Shown: piece after piece, positions 47,318-58,462 of the stretch
Position numbering within the stretch: the first letter of the stretch is position 1
Layout: each line of letters begins with the position of its first letter
From: Microvelia longipes
Lineage: Eukaryota; Arthropoda; Insecta; Hemiptera; Veliidae
Reading direction: 5' to 3'
Assembly (NCBI GenBank): GCA_018340805.1
Contig: JACMZG010001914.1
Span: 41,984,109 to 42,048,108 of the forward strand
Length of the DNA: 64,000 bases
Program-made: the position numbers and the translations under genes
Notes under the pieces: generated by a model
The model's database searches: none
The model's input: only the letters and a program-made list of their open reading frames with translations
What the model was told of the DNA's origin: nothing

Positions 47318-47768
47318 TATAGGTGTATTTTTGCTATCCGGAAAATAATTCTTTATAACTTCATTAACCTACAATAATGACTCAACAATTTTGAAAAATC
47401 ATAAAACGCGGAAAAATGTTGCCATTTATTTGAAATTTAGCACGCATGTAGCCATGTATAACACTAATTATCAGCATTAGTTAAATTTGTATCAGATGAC
47501 TTGTTTACGTTTTTAAAAAGGTGTAAAAAATCGGAAAATAATCCAACTCACGTAATTGGTACACTAAGATTCTTTTCAATACGACAAGTATATTGAAGCA
47601 GTGATTGTGGTCAGTGCCTAAATGGGTGACCGCTAGGAATGAAATTATTGAATTTGCTATCTTAGGACAAGCGAAGCGAGTCCGAAGTAGGGAGGATGAG
47701 TGTAGCGATTTCGATGTGATGAGAAAAGCTTCTGAGATACCCCGTGTCCGAGTTTTTTTGTGTTTCAG
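47318..47768 (+). mobile_element. R1 element, most complete uninterrupted copy
   Basis: About 450 bp in order: TTTGCTATCCGGAAAATAAT, CTTCATTAACCTACAATAAT, AAAACGCGGAAAAATGTTGC, GCACGCATGTAGCCATGTAT, GGTGTAAAAAATCGGAAAAT, TTTTCAATACGACAAG, the 5S-like GTGGTCAGTGCCTAAATGGG + TGACCGCTAGGAATGAAA, GACAAGCGAAGCGAGTCCGA, GATGAGTGTAGCGATTTCGA, ATACCCCGTGTCCGA and a T-run. It shows what the copy at 10311/13516 looked like before its 3-kb insertion. Confidence 0.82.
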
Positions 47769-47844
47769 ACCTTTTTTTTTAACCTTATATTATATAATTT
47801 ACTGTAATTTGTACTGTTTACTTGATTATATTGGTAATTAAGGG

Positions 47845-47930
47845 TGACCATGTTATTGTTTTGACGTTAAAAAATTATTAATAGGACTTCTCTTGTAATA
47901 CTATATTTATCTCGGAAATACAACTTTTTC
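47845..47930 (-). mobile_element. MITE family E end fragment
   Basis: GGTGACCATGTTATTGTTTT, GACGTTAAAAAATTATTAAT and AGGACTTCTCTTGTAATACT parallel the end at 8775-8865, more diverged. Confidence 0.45.
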
Positions 47931-48825
47931 GCAAAGTTAGCCTGTAATTTGAGGCGATGAAAATACGCTGAATACGTGGCAAAATAGTATTAAACAACAT
48001 ATAATAGTAAAACAACAAGTAATACGAAACACCAACAATGTACCAGCGAAGAGGCCACTGGAACTGTGTAGCGGTATCGGAAGGCCTGGATTATTTAAAA
48101 AACATTTAAAAATAAATTACTTAAACAGTCATAATTAAAGTTGTATTTAAATAAAAACGTAAAAAACTTGTTTTCCCATTTGGAAAACGTTTTTGATTAC
48201 CCTTTCTTTTTAAAGTTATTCAAGTGTTTTCAACCTTTACTTTGAATCGCGATTTTGTCTACGTTTAGAGTGTAAACATTTTAAGAATTGACTGGTCTAA
48301 ATGCTACCATCTGAGCAATACCTCTGGATGCATGTTTTTTTTCGTATGAAATAATTAAATAAAAGATGTTCCTCTAGGTATATACGCTCCTTGGTGTCAC
48401 TGATTTTTTCATTTGGAAAGAATATTGAGTGAAACTAAGTTTAATAAAAGTATTTATACAGTTTCTAGGGGTGTGACAGCGGATATTAGGGTTCTGGTTA
48501 AAGTGATGTAGAACTTTATACTAGTAGAGGCGGGTTTCTAGCATAGACCTCGATATCACTTGAATTCTGATATAGAAGTCTATAAGTTACTATGTATAGC
48601 CATGGGGAGGATACTATTAAAACTTTTAGATTGTTTCGAGATGCTAAATAAAGTTGTCATTATTGTTAGTAGCCAACAGATTTTGTCCTCTGGGCCTTCT
48701 ACTCTACTAGGGGAGGGGTATAAAAGTCTCTCAAATTCTATACTACAGATTAAAAGGTGGCCGCGAAGTTGGGCACAGGATACAAATTTTCTAAATACAT
48801 GGTCATTGCTTTGTAATAATAAATA
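47931..48825. other. Unassigned DNA
   Basis: Short overlapping frames on both strands near 48560-48930 run into the foldback and show no domain. Confidence 0.4.
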
Positions 48826-49283
48826 ATAATAGACCAAAAGCAAAAATAATAGACAAAGCCCAGGGGTGTTTTGTTCATAAAAAGTGTAATGGCTGGAACC
48901 GGTCTCAATTTTTGTAAATACCTTCCTGAACAAGGATCTGCAATTCTGCCGACTCGTATCGGATGGGTGTCCCAGGCAGAACGCACTTTAGGGGTCAAAG
49001 GTTCTGCCTGGGACACCCATCCGATACGAGTCGGCAGAATTGCAGATCCTTGTTTCAGGAAGGTATTTACGAAAAATGAGACCGGTTCCAGCCATTACAC
49101 TGTTTGTAAACTTAGGTGGTAAATTTGACCTGTAAAGTGCGTTCTGCCTGGGACACCCATCCGATACGAGTCTGCAGAATTGCAGATCCTTGTTAGGAAG
49201 GTATTTACGAAAAATTGAGACCGGTTCCAGCCATTACACTTTTTATTAACAAAACACCCCTGGGCTTTTGGTCTATAATGGAT
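48826..49283. mobile_element. Foldback element with three arms
   Basis: The left arm 48826-48997 (AGACCAAAAGC, CCCAGGGGTGTTTTGTT, AATGGCTGGAACCGGTCTCA, GATCTGCAATTCTGCCGACT, CGTATCGGATGGGTGTCCCA) is repeated inverted at 49003-49105 and again at 49133-49275, which ends GCTTTTGGTCT. Identity is high, so the element or its partial duplication is young. No transposase frame. Confidence 0.9.
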
Positions 49284-50235
49284 TAAGCACAACTAATACA
49301 GAAGGAACCTTTCTTGAGCGTACTAAATGCCAGTTAAGTGTCCTCGTTGTAAACAAACCAAATGGATTTTTATGAATGGCGTGTGACGTATTTGCAGGAC
49401 TCGGTATAGGCGGCTTACATTGAAAACTCTTTGTTTACTCCTGCTATGACGTCACTGCCGGACTATAATTTAAAATAAAAATTTGGTTTCATTCATAAAA
49501 CCATCCAGTTGAATCTCCTTATTGAGTATATCAGCTTGCGTCTGAGGTACTCCTCCTCCTCAACTAATTCCTCGTAAAGACTAACAGACGGAAACACAAA
49601 ATAAATAAAGTATCTTGGCCACACTATTAGTTTATAATTGCTTGTACTTAATTTTCAAGGAGATATGTCTCAAATATACATTATATGGAGGCTAGTATGG
49701 GGAAGCGAAAAGAACAGTTTATAGATGTAATAGCTGCTTCACTCGGATGAAGGAAAGTGAAAAATATGTTCCTCGCCTGGTTGTCAACTTGGTTCTCCTG
49801 TCAACTCATGATTTATATGAATAGGGGGTTTTTATGAAAGATCGTCCCCGAATTTTTTCAGACAAAATAAACTAGATAGATTTAAGTATTTATTTTTATA
49901 TAATAGAAAAATATTTGGGATGTTATCAATCGTCAGAGTTCTGACCAGAATGCAATTTATTTTATATGGATTCCAGTAGATATAATTCGAACTTGTAGAC
50001 AAATTTTGTATTAAATGAACGTATTAGAAAAATTCACAACAAGCGCCCAGTATGGAAATTAACTTTTATGATATTTCAAAGATTAAAGGAAAAGCTTAGC
50101 TGCTCTGTGACACGCTTTTGGTCATTTTCCTTTGTAGCAAAACTCCTTTAACTTTTGCATTTAAAGTTTTTAGGCTTTTTGAAGGGACTTTTTTTGAAGT
50201 AGGTGGTACTTGGCATACATGTTGTTCTTACGTAT
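49284..50235. other. Unassigned DNA
   Basis: No gene or family seen. Confidence 0.4.
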
Positions 50236-50602
50236 GACACGTGTGCTAAATTTTAATACCATCAACACATTTTTCAAAATTTTTGGTGAGTCATTATTTC
50301 TGGTTAATGGCGTCATTTAATATTTATTTTTTGGATAGCACAACAAAACCTAAAGATTGATTTTTTTTCTGTTTCAATTCTCTACCACAAATAACAGACG
50401 ACTTTGTGATAACCGCTTAGGAGGTCTTAAAAAACCTGAACCGGATAATTTAGGTTTTAGGCCCGTATTCAAAGACATTTTCCTAACATTCTCCTTGTTC
50501 CTTAAGGAGAATGTTAGGAAAATGTCTTTGAATACGGGCCTTAGATTTATCACAAACACAATAATTTTCCTATATACCTACAAACATTATATTATACATA
50601 GT
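50236..50602 (-). mobile_element. R1 left-part remnant carrying a hairpin insertion
   Basis: GTCATTATTTCTGGTTAATG, GCGTCATTTAATATT, TTTGGATAGCACAACAAAAC and CTAAAGATTGATTTTT are R1 in reverse. The hairpin at 50459-50541 follows, then sequence like 43555 (CCTATATACCTAC). Confidence 0.6.
50459..50541. repeat. Perfect 38-bp-stem hairpin
   Basis: 50459-50496 (GGCCCGTATTCAAAGACATT, TTCCTAACATTCTCCTT) is the exact complement of 50504-50541 around a 7-base loop. An outer pair (TTTGTGATAA / TTATCACAAA) flanks it. A strand transcribed here would fold into a miRNA-precursor-sized stem, but perfect pairing also fits a tiny recent palindromic transposon. Confidence 0.93.
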
Positions 50603-51520
50603 TTAAGACTTGAAATATTTGTTTTTTACTCGTCAGTATCTATATACTGTAATAGTGACCACGGATATCAGGAATTTTCATTTGACGTTAACTGCTCTGT
50701 TTGTGTAAGATTATTATTTATGTAAGATTATGTACATCAAAATAATTACTTTTTTCTAAGTAATTATTATTCCTCCCCCCCCCCCGTCTGATATTGAAGA
50801 ACTCACTAACTTTGTTGTGGTAGAAAATAATTAAAATCCGTATAAATATATTCTCTTTGCTGGAAAGCGATTACTCTTTACAAATTCATAATTATAATTA
50901 AACGATATAGAAGAGTCGAGTTTATAAATATAAATGTAGCTTGTCAGAGTTAAGCTGGACAGTTTTACCAGTTTAATTTACTGCTATAATTCACTGTTTG
51001 ACCCTATGAAGCAAAGCTAGAGTCCCCAGCTATTCCCCCTTTTTCTCTCTATAAGAGAGAACAACTTTTTTTTTCGACGGATTAGTCTAATTTTCGAACT
51101 AACAAAGCTTAATTAGCATTGTAAAGGACTTAATTAATTCCTAATGCTGGAAGTTTAAATTTTATTTTTTTAAGTACGGATATACAGTTATGTCAGTAGG
51201 TAAATTGGTAATACTGGTGATTTTTAAACGTGTGACACTTTAAAATTTAAATTTTAGTTATAAAATTTAGTTTTATAACTAAAATTTATAAATTATACTT
51301 ATACTAATTATAAGTATTAGTCTAATATTTGTTTTCTTTTCAATGCGTTAAGACTAGATTTGTAAACAACTGGTCAAATTCCTGCGTCGTAATATATAAT
51401 CCGTCCCCTATTTCTAAATGCAACAGTTGCATTCTTTTTCCACTAGGAGATTGTTTATGGTGCATGAAATACATTTTTTATACTGTTAGATACTGTGTTT
51501 TAATCTCACTATTGTTTAAA
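50603..51520. other. Unassigned AT-rich DNA
   Basis: Contains a C-run at 50775-50785 and short AT inverted stretches near 51235-51310 (AAATTTTAGTTATAAAATTT). No gene. Confidence 0.4.
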
Positions 51521-51690
51521 AACTGTGGTCAAAGGACCACAGTTCAAATGTCTAAGATTAATGATGGTCAAAGGTCCTAATGGCCCGTTGTCTAACTATC
51601 TAAAGGTCCGTTGTCTAAGAAACTTCTGTTAAAGGTCAAAATAGACCATAATCAAAGGTCTGTCCTATTGGTTCTTGGTCAAAAATGTCC
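51521..51690. repeat. 10-bp palindrome and degenerate GGTCAAAGGTC repeats
   Basis: AACTGTGGTC-AAAG-GACCACAGTT is perfect at 51521-51544. It is followed by variants of GGTCAAAGGTC, GTTGTCTAA and AAAGGTC, reminiscent of repeated nuclear-receptor half sites (AGGTCA), but irregular and probably repeat-derived. Confidence 0.6.
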
Positions 51691-52077
51691 TACAGTCATC
51701 ATGTTGATTTTTTTATTAATACAAAAATGAGTAATTAAAATTAGTTTACTCATCATAGGACTTGATTTATGTTCCACATTATTTGCATTTTATTTTATCA
51801 CTAGCGTCCTTACAAGGAAAATACTCTTAATTCTTGCAATTTTTCAAATTATAGGATTTATGGGTGGTAAAACGTTGCCATTTTATGAATGCAGTGGAAA
51901 ATGTCTCATTTCCAGCTATTGCCACATTTTTCCTTTTCCTACGTTCACATGGGGGTATTAACCCTGGTTTAACACCCGGTAAGAGAAGGAAAGTAAATCA
52001 GGAGATATATTGTTTGACCGTGTAAGTTACCCTAGAACCCTGATACTAGGTGTAAGGCAAGTCGACTAATTATTAGT
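51691..52077. other. Unassigned DNA
   Basis: Nothing recognised. Confidence 0.4.
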
Positions 52078-52612
52078 TTGTCAGTGAGACATTGTACTGT
52101 CTTGGAAATATTACCTGAGGCACTGTCAGTCAGCGATGTTTTCGGAAGTATTTCCTGTGGCACTGTCAGTCAGCGATGTTTTCGGAAGTATTTCCTCAGG
52201 CACTGTCAGTCAGCGATGTTTTCGGAAGAATTTCCTGAGGCACTGCCAGTCGGCAATATCTTGAGAAGTATTTCCTGAAGCATTGTCAAGCACTAATGTT
52301 GTGGAAAGTATTTCTGAGGCATTGCCAGTCAGCGATGTTTTCGGAAGTATTTCTGAGGCACTGTCAGTCAGCCATGTTTTCGGAAGTATTTCCTGAGGCA
52401 CTGTCAGTCAGCTATGTTTTCGGAAGTATTTCCTGAGGCACTGTCAGTCAGCGATGTTTTCGGAAGAATTTCCTGAGGCACTGTCAGTCAGCGATGTTTT
52501 CGGAAGAATTTCCTGAGGCACTGCCAGTCGGCAATATCTTGAGAAGTATTTCCTGAAGCATTGTCAAGCACTAATGTTGTGGAAAGTATTTCTGAGGCAC
52601 TGTTAGTGTTGC
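52078..52612 (+). repeat. 40-bp minisatellite with higher-order structure
   Basis: About 13 copies of GAGGCACTGTCAGTCAGCGA + TGTTTTCGGAAGTATTTCCT (40 bp). A distinctive pair of variant units (CTGCCAGTCGGCAATATC and CATTGTCAAGCACTAATGTT) appears at 52241 and again at 52519. This indicates a seven-unit block of about 278 bp that was duplicated. Confidence 0.93.
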
Positions 52613-54110
52613 TTCTTTCTACCGTAAGGATTTAGTGGATTGAACATGTGGTTCTTTGTTTCCTTTAGTGCTGCTAGGCTCTTTCTAGAATTTGCTGGAA
52701 AACTTGTTCAGAGAGTAGTGTTATGCTATAATTACTAATATTATATTTCTGTAATAACAGTAAATATAAATTGTCACTAGTATCTGTTCTCCACTTTTAA
52801 CTTGTAAATTTTATTCCATCCAATTTCTTTCAAATGTTTGTCTTAGAATACAAAGTATTACAAGAGTTTTATTATTCGCTTTTTATTATTTAAAATTTTC
52901 ACTATTTTCAAAACAAAATAAAGGCTAAAGATATAGTTCTAAAAATCACAAAGAATAAATAAATATAATTTGTTTTATGTAAAAAAACTGTTTGGAATAA
53001 TCAAAATTTACAAACAAGAAAAAGGGGTTTGTATTATCGTTTCATTATAAGACTTGCTCCTCTCAAAGGAGCGAGTAGGAAGTTAGAGGGAGGGGTAATG
53101 TATAGGGATAAAAAAATTTATAATGCCTTCATTTTCATCTTGAGAAAACAGTAAGGGACGCCACGGTTCTGAGTGCCTGGAGGGGAAAGAACAAAGCTAC
53201 TGAGGAGAGACGGTGTAGAGCGGTGGAGAGACGAAAGCCTTCTTATGATTACAACCTATCGACTTCGGTCTCCAACACAAAGGATGATTCTAAAGAAAAA
53301 CAAAAGCTTCCTTTTGAAATCAGAAATTTCTTGTCCCATATTATATCGGTTACATAACCTTAATAGTGAGTGGCTTTGGTAAATTTTTCCTGGTTTTCTT
53401 ACACCAACAAAAACTCTTAAATTCAGATAGCTTAAATTTACAGTTAATCTCTTTCGATGATCACTTTTATATACTTGCAGTCATTGCTGTACTATTTTTC
53501 TGCTGCAAAATTTTACCAACACTGTCGACAAAATATTTAATAACAGGAAATTTTCTTGGTAATGATCTACCTCCTAAGTAGAGTTATGGTACATTTAAAT
53601 ATAATCCTGAACAAGTCAAAACACCCTCTAGAATGAGAAATTAATGAGTTAGGGTTATTGAGTGAATTTAAGTGTTTTTCGTCTGGTAAACATGACTATT
53701 TTCTATGCATTGTTACTTAAAAATACGATATAATTATGTGTTAAACCTCTTTATAAAATACCTAATAAAAATAATTTCAAATAAAATAAAGGCAACACTG
53801 ATATTTATGGCTCGTTTTAATTTGTTTGCCAGCTACTCGTTTTAAGAGTTTTTTATATCTTTATTAAAAGTTTAAATTTTTCTAATGGGCTTATTAAAAG
53901 CCTTTTGCAGTTGTTTTAAATTAATCTGATCAGATTACCCCTTTTATGATTTAATCTTTGTAAATTTCCCTCTTGTAATGATTTTCTATGGGGATTTTTC
54001 ACTTTTCCTCATTTACTACCACTGGTTTTTTGAAAAGGTGTTTTATAGACCTTGAAATTCTCAATCGAGATTTTACCAGATCATTCGTTTTATACATTTT
54101 TTCATCCACT
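52613..54110. other. Unassigned DNA
   Basis: Short + strand frames at 53173-53382 and 53366-53581 have no recognisable domain. No repeat family seen. Confidence 0.4.
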
Positions 54111-55270
54111 AAGTATTGTGGTCCCTCTAAATATGGAACCTAGATTTTACCAGAATCATTCATTAAAGCATTTTAGCTTTTCCTCAACTGGTAACATAGA
54201 TATATAAGAAAAGTAATGTGGTATCCTTAAAAATGAAAACTAGATTTTACTAGAGTCAGTCAAAAAGAATTTTTGCTTTTTCTTAACTGGTAGCATAGAT
54301 ATATAGGAAAAGTAATGTGGTATCCTTAAAAATGAAAACTAGATTTTACCAGAGTCATTCATTAAAGAATTTTTGCTTTTTCTTAACTGGTAACATAGAT
54401 ATATAGGAAAAGTAATGTGGTATCCTTAAAAATGAAAACTAGATTTTACCAGAGTCATTCATTAAAGAATTTTTGCTTTTTCTTAACTGGTAACATAGAT
54501 ATATAGGAAATGTAATGTGGTATCCTTAAAAATGAAAACTAGATTTTACCAGAGTCATTCATTAAAGAATTTTTGCTTTTTCTTAACTGGTAACATAGAT
54601 ATATAGGAAATGTAATGTGGTATCCTTAAAAATGAAAACTAGATTTTACCAGTCATTCATTAAAGAATTTTTGCTTTTTCTTAACAACATTATAGGAAAA
54701 GTATGTGGTATCCTTAAAAATGAAAACAGATTTTACCAGAGTCATTCATTAAGAATTTTTGCTTTTTCTTAACTGGTAACATAGATATATAGGAAAAGTA
54801 ATGTGGTATTCTTAAAAATGAAAACTAGATTTTACCAGAGTCATTCATTAAAGAATTTTTGCTTTTTCTTAACTGGTAACATAGATATATAGAAAAAGTA
54901 ATGCGGTATCCTTAAAAATGAAAACTAGATTTTACCAGAGTCATTCATTAAAGAATTTTTGCTTTTTCTTAACTGGTAACATAGATATATAGAAAAAGTA
55001 ATGCGGTATCCTTAAAATGAAAACTAGATTTTACCAGAGTCATTCATTAAAGAATTTTGCTTTTTCTTAACTGGTAACATAGATATATAGAAAAAGTAAT
55101 GCGGTATCTTAAAATGAAAACTAGATTTTACCAAAGTCATTCATTAAGAATTTTGCTTTTTCTTAACTGATAACATAGATATATAGGAAAAGTAATGGGT
55201 ATCTTAAAAATGAACCTAGATTTTTTCATAGTCATTCCCTTAAGCATATATAGGAAAAGTGATTGTGCTC
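54111..55270 (+). repeat. 100-bp tandem repeat, about 11 units
   Basis: The period is exactly 100 bp over the best units (anchors 54191, 54291, 54391). The unit carries CTTAACTGGTAACATAGATA, AGTAATGTGGTATCCTTAAA, AATGAAAACTAGATTTTACC and AGAGTCATTCATTAAAGAAT. Copies decay toward both ends. Confidence 0.95.
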
Positions 55271-55748
55271 TCATTAAATGCGAAAGCAAGATATCACTAT
55301 AATCATCCGTGTCAGATATAATTATTACCTTTGTCGTGTACTCCACAGGACAGCTGTGACGTCACGTCCCTAGAGCCTTTACAAAGAACAAAATGTTCCC
55401 CACTGTATGTTTCCGCTTTCTCACTCTTAAGAATGTATCCCTGAGTTTTTATTATTTTAATTGAGCTTCCTCTTATTGAAGATCCTCAATTTTAGATCAA
55501 CTCAGATTCGTTTATGGTTTGGGATCTTTTACACCTGACTTCGCACAGACTTTGAGCTGCCGGCTTAACGTTTCTTTCAGAAAATGGCGCGTGATTTATT
55601 ATTTTAGTTGTGGGGATGAATTCCGATAAACTCACTTATGGCCAAATGATTTAAGTATTTTTTCATTTTTACTTGATAAAAGAGATGAAAAGTCAGTCAC
55701 AACTTAAGATGGTATTGTTACTAACGGTTGATGTGTGGTTTGTTACAG
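55271..55748 (+). other. Intron 1 end with branch point and acceptor
   Basis: Unique sequence leading to dlg1 exon 2. TACTAAC lies at 55719-55725 and TTTGTTACAG ends at 55748. No further exon seen in it. Confidence 0.75.
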
Positions 55749-55880
55749 AAGCGCATCGCGCGTTAGAGTTGCTGGAGGATTACCACTCTAAGCTGGTTAA
55801 GCCACAGGATAAGCAGCTGAGATTAGCTATAGAGAGAGTCATAAGGATCTTCAAATCTCGCCTCTTCCAAGCATTACTAG
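55749..55880 (+). CDS. dlg1: dlg1 exon 2: L27 domain, first part
   Basis: 132-base exon. With the G from 2147 it reads 44 residues beginning [20 protein letters not shown] and ending [15 protein letters not shown], plus a phase-1 G before a perfect donor GTAAGT at 55881. This is the L27 domain of Discs large, a helical module that oligomerises MAGUKs and binds L27 partners at septate junctions and synapses. Compared from memory, insect Dlg is nearly identical in [13 protein letters not shown] and in [18 protein letters not shown]. Vertebrate SAP97 is similar (RALHLLEEYRSKL). The next residue would be Asp (G|AT) of DIQEFYE, on an exon beyond this window. PDZ, SH3 and GK domains are likewise outside. 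Reading through the donor gives a short tail and a stop at 55910, not a product. Confidence 0.95.
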
Positions 55881-57215
55881 GTAAGTTCCATTATAATGTT
55901 CATTCGACTTAATGATGAATCATAATTGAAACATGTTGTTTCAAATCCTTTCTAGCGAATTTTCATTAGAAAATTTCGCTTATTATGTTGTTCGGATAAC
56001 GAAAATAAAATGTACTATTTCTTAAAATGGTTACTCTCCTACAGAGGAGTACTGTTTTGCATATATCATTTGTGTGAACGCCTTTAGTCTGTTAGGAGTA
56101 AATTCGTTATGTCTAGCTTTAAGATTCTATCCTACTCAATCCACCCATCCTATACAGTCCTCACTACACCTTTCTGGTTCCTTCCAGCTCTTCTACTTCA
56201 GTAGCCTAGCCAGGCATGTAAAGCCTCTAGGCCTGAACAAAATGGTCCTCGCGAGCCGGATCTTCATAGTGGTCCTCGCTAGTTGGATATTCAAATGGTC
56301 CTTATGAGCATCAGATATTTTCCTTGTTTCCTGGCCACCCTATTATCTTGTATTCCTAGGCCATAGTATCTTTTCGGGATCGAATAGCAATAGAATCTGT
56401 TTTAAGTTGTGCCCTCTAGGCCTGAACAGGAATGATGTGAAGGAATTACGAATCACTATTTGGACGAATAATGGAAAGGTATGCAAAGGAATAATGAATG
56501 GATACTGGAAATTACGGAATATATACATGGAATTATGGATATAATGTTATGGATTTATTGATGGATTGAGGTTCATACCAAGTTCCCAAACTGTAAATTG
56601 ATCCCAACAATTTTTTAAATAAGTCTCTGAAAGACGCACTTACATTTGTCAAATTAGTCACAATTTTTTAGAAAATTGTTCAATTTCCAAAGAGAAAAGG
56701 AAATAAATTATTAAATTTTTGTAAAAATAATGTAAAGGTGTTACTAAAATTTTACCTCGGAGTTGTCTGTATTCATTTCTAGTTCGTTGTTTTTAGGATT
56801 GCCTGCTAGAAATTGCCTTTCCTTACTCCCTCGAGAGAAAGCGTTTCTTTATTTTCTTTATAATATTTTCTTTTTGTTAAAATTAATTTTACTTGCTGAG
56901 GAAAAGGTCTGAACCTTTTGTCTTTGATAATAGATTTCGATTTCGTGTTCGTTTTAATTTTGTATTTATTTGTTTTTCTAAAGATTCAAGTCCTTTTTGA
57001 TGCTTTTAAGCGAATTTTAAAAGAAAATACAAAATGAAGACATTGTTTAGGAGTGTCACTAAAAATCAGGAGTTCGGACCAAAGAACCTGAATCCTGCAT
57101 TGAACGCTGCTTCATAATAGTTTATGAAATTGATCTTGTATTTATACTGACGTCTGCTACTTAACAATTTTAATATATCATTTATAATGAAAAGGCACAT
57201 CAACACTTTGAAGCA
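55881..57215 (+). other. dlg1 intron 2, start
   Basis: No second L27 exon found. Around 56200-56300 GGTCCTCGCGAG / GGTCCTCGCTAG and CTAGGCCTGAACA repeats occur. Otherwise nothing. Confidence 0.6.
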
Positions 57216-57609
57216 TAAAATCATTAGTTGTTTTGTCAGAGATTTTGTGGTATAGACTCACCATGATTTTAAATGAAAAAACACACTAGAATTAGAAACA
57301 ATATATTGTCAACCACAATGGTATAAAAATTACTTTGCTACCAAAATTACTACTTACTTACTTACTACCCAAATTACTCAGTCTAGACTTCTTTAGACAC
57401 AGCTAACTCTCCCCCACCAGTACTCCTAACCACGCCCACACTAACTCCTTCCTCTGCTCCCTCCTCCTACTTGCTACCCAAAATACTCAGTCTGTAAACA
57501 GCCCTGATGATGACGTAAAGTCGAAACCGGTCAGTTTTAATTTTTTCATAATATTGTGATTGACAATATATTAATTCTTTTTAATTCTAGTGTTTTTTTT
57601 ATTAAACAT
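57216..57609 (+). mobile_element. Family D element, copy 2, with 12-bp target duplication
   Basis: Shares with copy 1 the leader AAAATCATTAGTTG ... GGTATAGACTCACCATG and the end (TTGACAATATATTAATTCTT, TTTTAATTCTAGTG). It is flanked by CACTTTGAAGCA on both sides (57204-57215, 57610-57621), a target duplication more typical of reverse-transcription insertion than of MITEs. Its first hairpin arm is interrupted near 57336-57485 by pyrimidine-rich sequence with CTACCCAAATTACTCAGTCT twice. The centre reads CCCTGATGATGACGTAAAGT then CGAAACCGGTC. Confidence 0.85.
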
Positions 57610-57621
57610 CACTTTGAAGCA

Positions 57622-58109
57622 TTTTAGTGATTTTCCGAAGGAATAAATAAATAATAAGATTAGGGTCAATTTTATTTATGAATGACACGAATGGAGAGAA
57701 AATGTAAATTTAAACAGACACACTTGTGGCATCTTCTGGACAAACGATATTAACATAGTAAACTCTGTAACGCAGGTTTATGTGCCAGATAATTTACGTT
57801 AATCTGTTAAAAATTTTCAAAATGATTTTGAGTATAGGTAAAACTATAACATAATGTATGAGTTTTCCAGCCAAGTGATCAAAAGGAAGTACTAGTAAAG
57901 CTTGGGAAAACATGTTTGTAGATATTTTATCCCGCTTACCTGGATTGCTTCCTGCCCCTCGTCCTTTCTCTTTTAAAAACAGCTGAATTATTTTATCTTA
58001 AAATAATCTGTTTTTAATAAGGTGTCTATTTTAAGACTTCCATTCCTTGACTTCAACATAACGTACTTCCAAATTTAAAACTATGTTTCCCTGTCTCAAA
58101 TATCATGAA
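57622..58109. other. Unassigned DNA
   Basis: Nothing recognised. Confidence 0.4.
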
Positions 58110-58462
58110 AAACTAGGGTCCAGCATTAAAAACTTTAGTGACCCTATCCCAAATCGTACTTATGAGGACCCTATCCTCCAAATCGTACTTATAGAGACCT
58201 ATCCTCCAAATCGTACATATAGAGACCCTATCCTCCAAATCGTACTTATAGAGACCCTATCCTCCAAATCGTTCTTATAGAGACCCTATCCTCCAAATCG
58301 TACTTATAGAGACCCTATCCTCCAAATCGTTCTTATAGAGACCCTATCCTCCAAATCGTACTTATAGAGACCCTATTCTCCAAATCGTTCTTATAGAGAC
58401 CCCATCCTCTAAATCGTACTTATAAAGAAACAGAGACCCTGTCCTCCAAATCGTACTTTAAC
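58110..58462 (+). repeat. 29-bp minisatellite, about 11 units
   Basis: Unit ATCCTCCAAATCGTACTTAT + AGAGACCCT, period 29 at 58201, 58230 and 58259. One unit near 58420 carries an extra AAGAAAC. Because 29 is not a multiple of 3, the open frame crossing it is incidental. Confidence 0.95.

Noticed and set aside
48560..49292. Several overlapping 65-117-aa frames on both strands
   Set aside because: Product of foldback arms read in both directions; no domain.
51521..51690. Nuclear receptor response element cluster (AGGTCA half sites)
   Set aside because: Irregular spacing and surrounding degenerate repeats make a repeat origin more likely.
52078..52401. Repeat arrays at 52 kb, 54 kb and 58 kb as CRISPR-like arrays
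   Set aside because: Head-to-tail minisatellites without unique spacers, in a eukaryotic intron.
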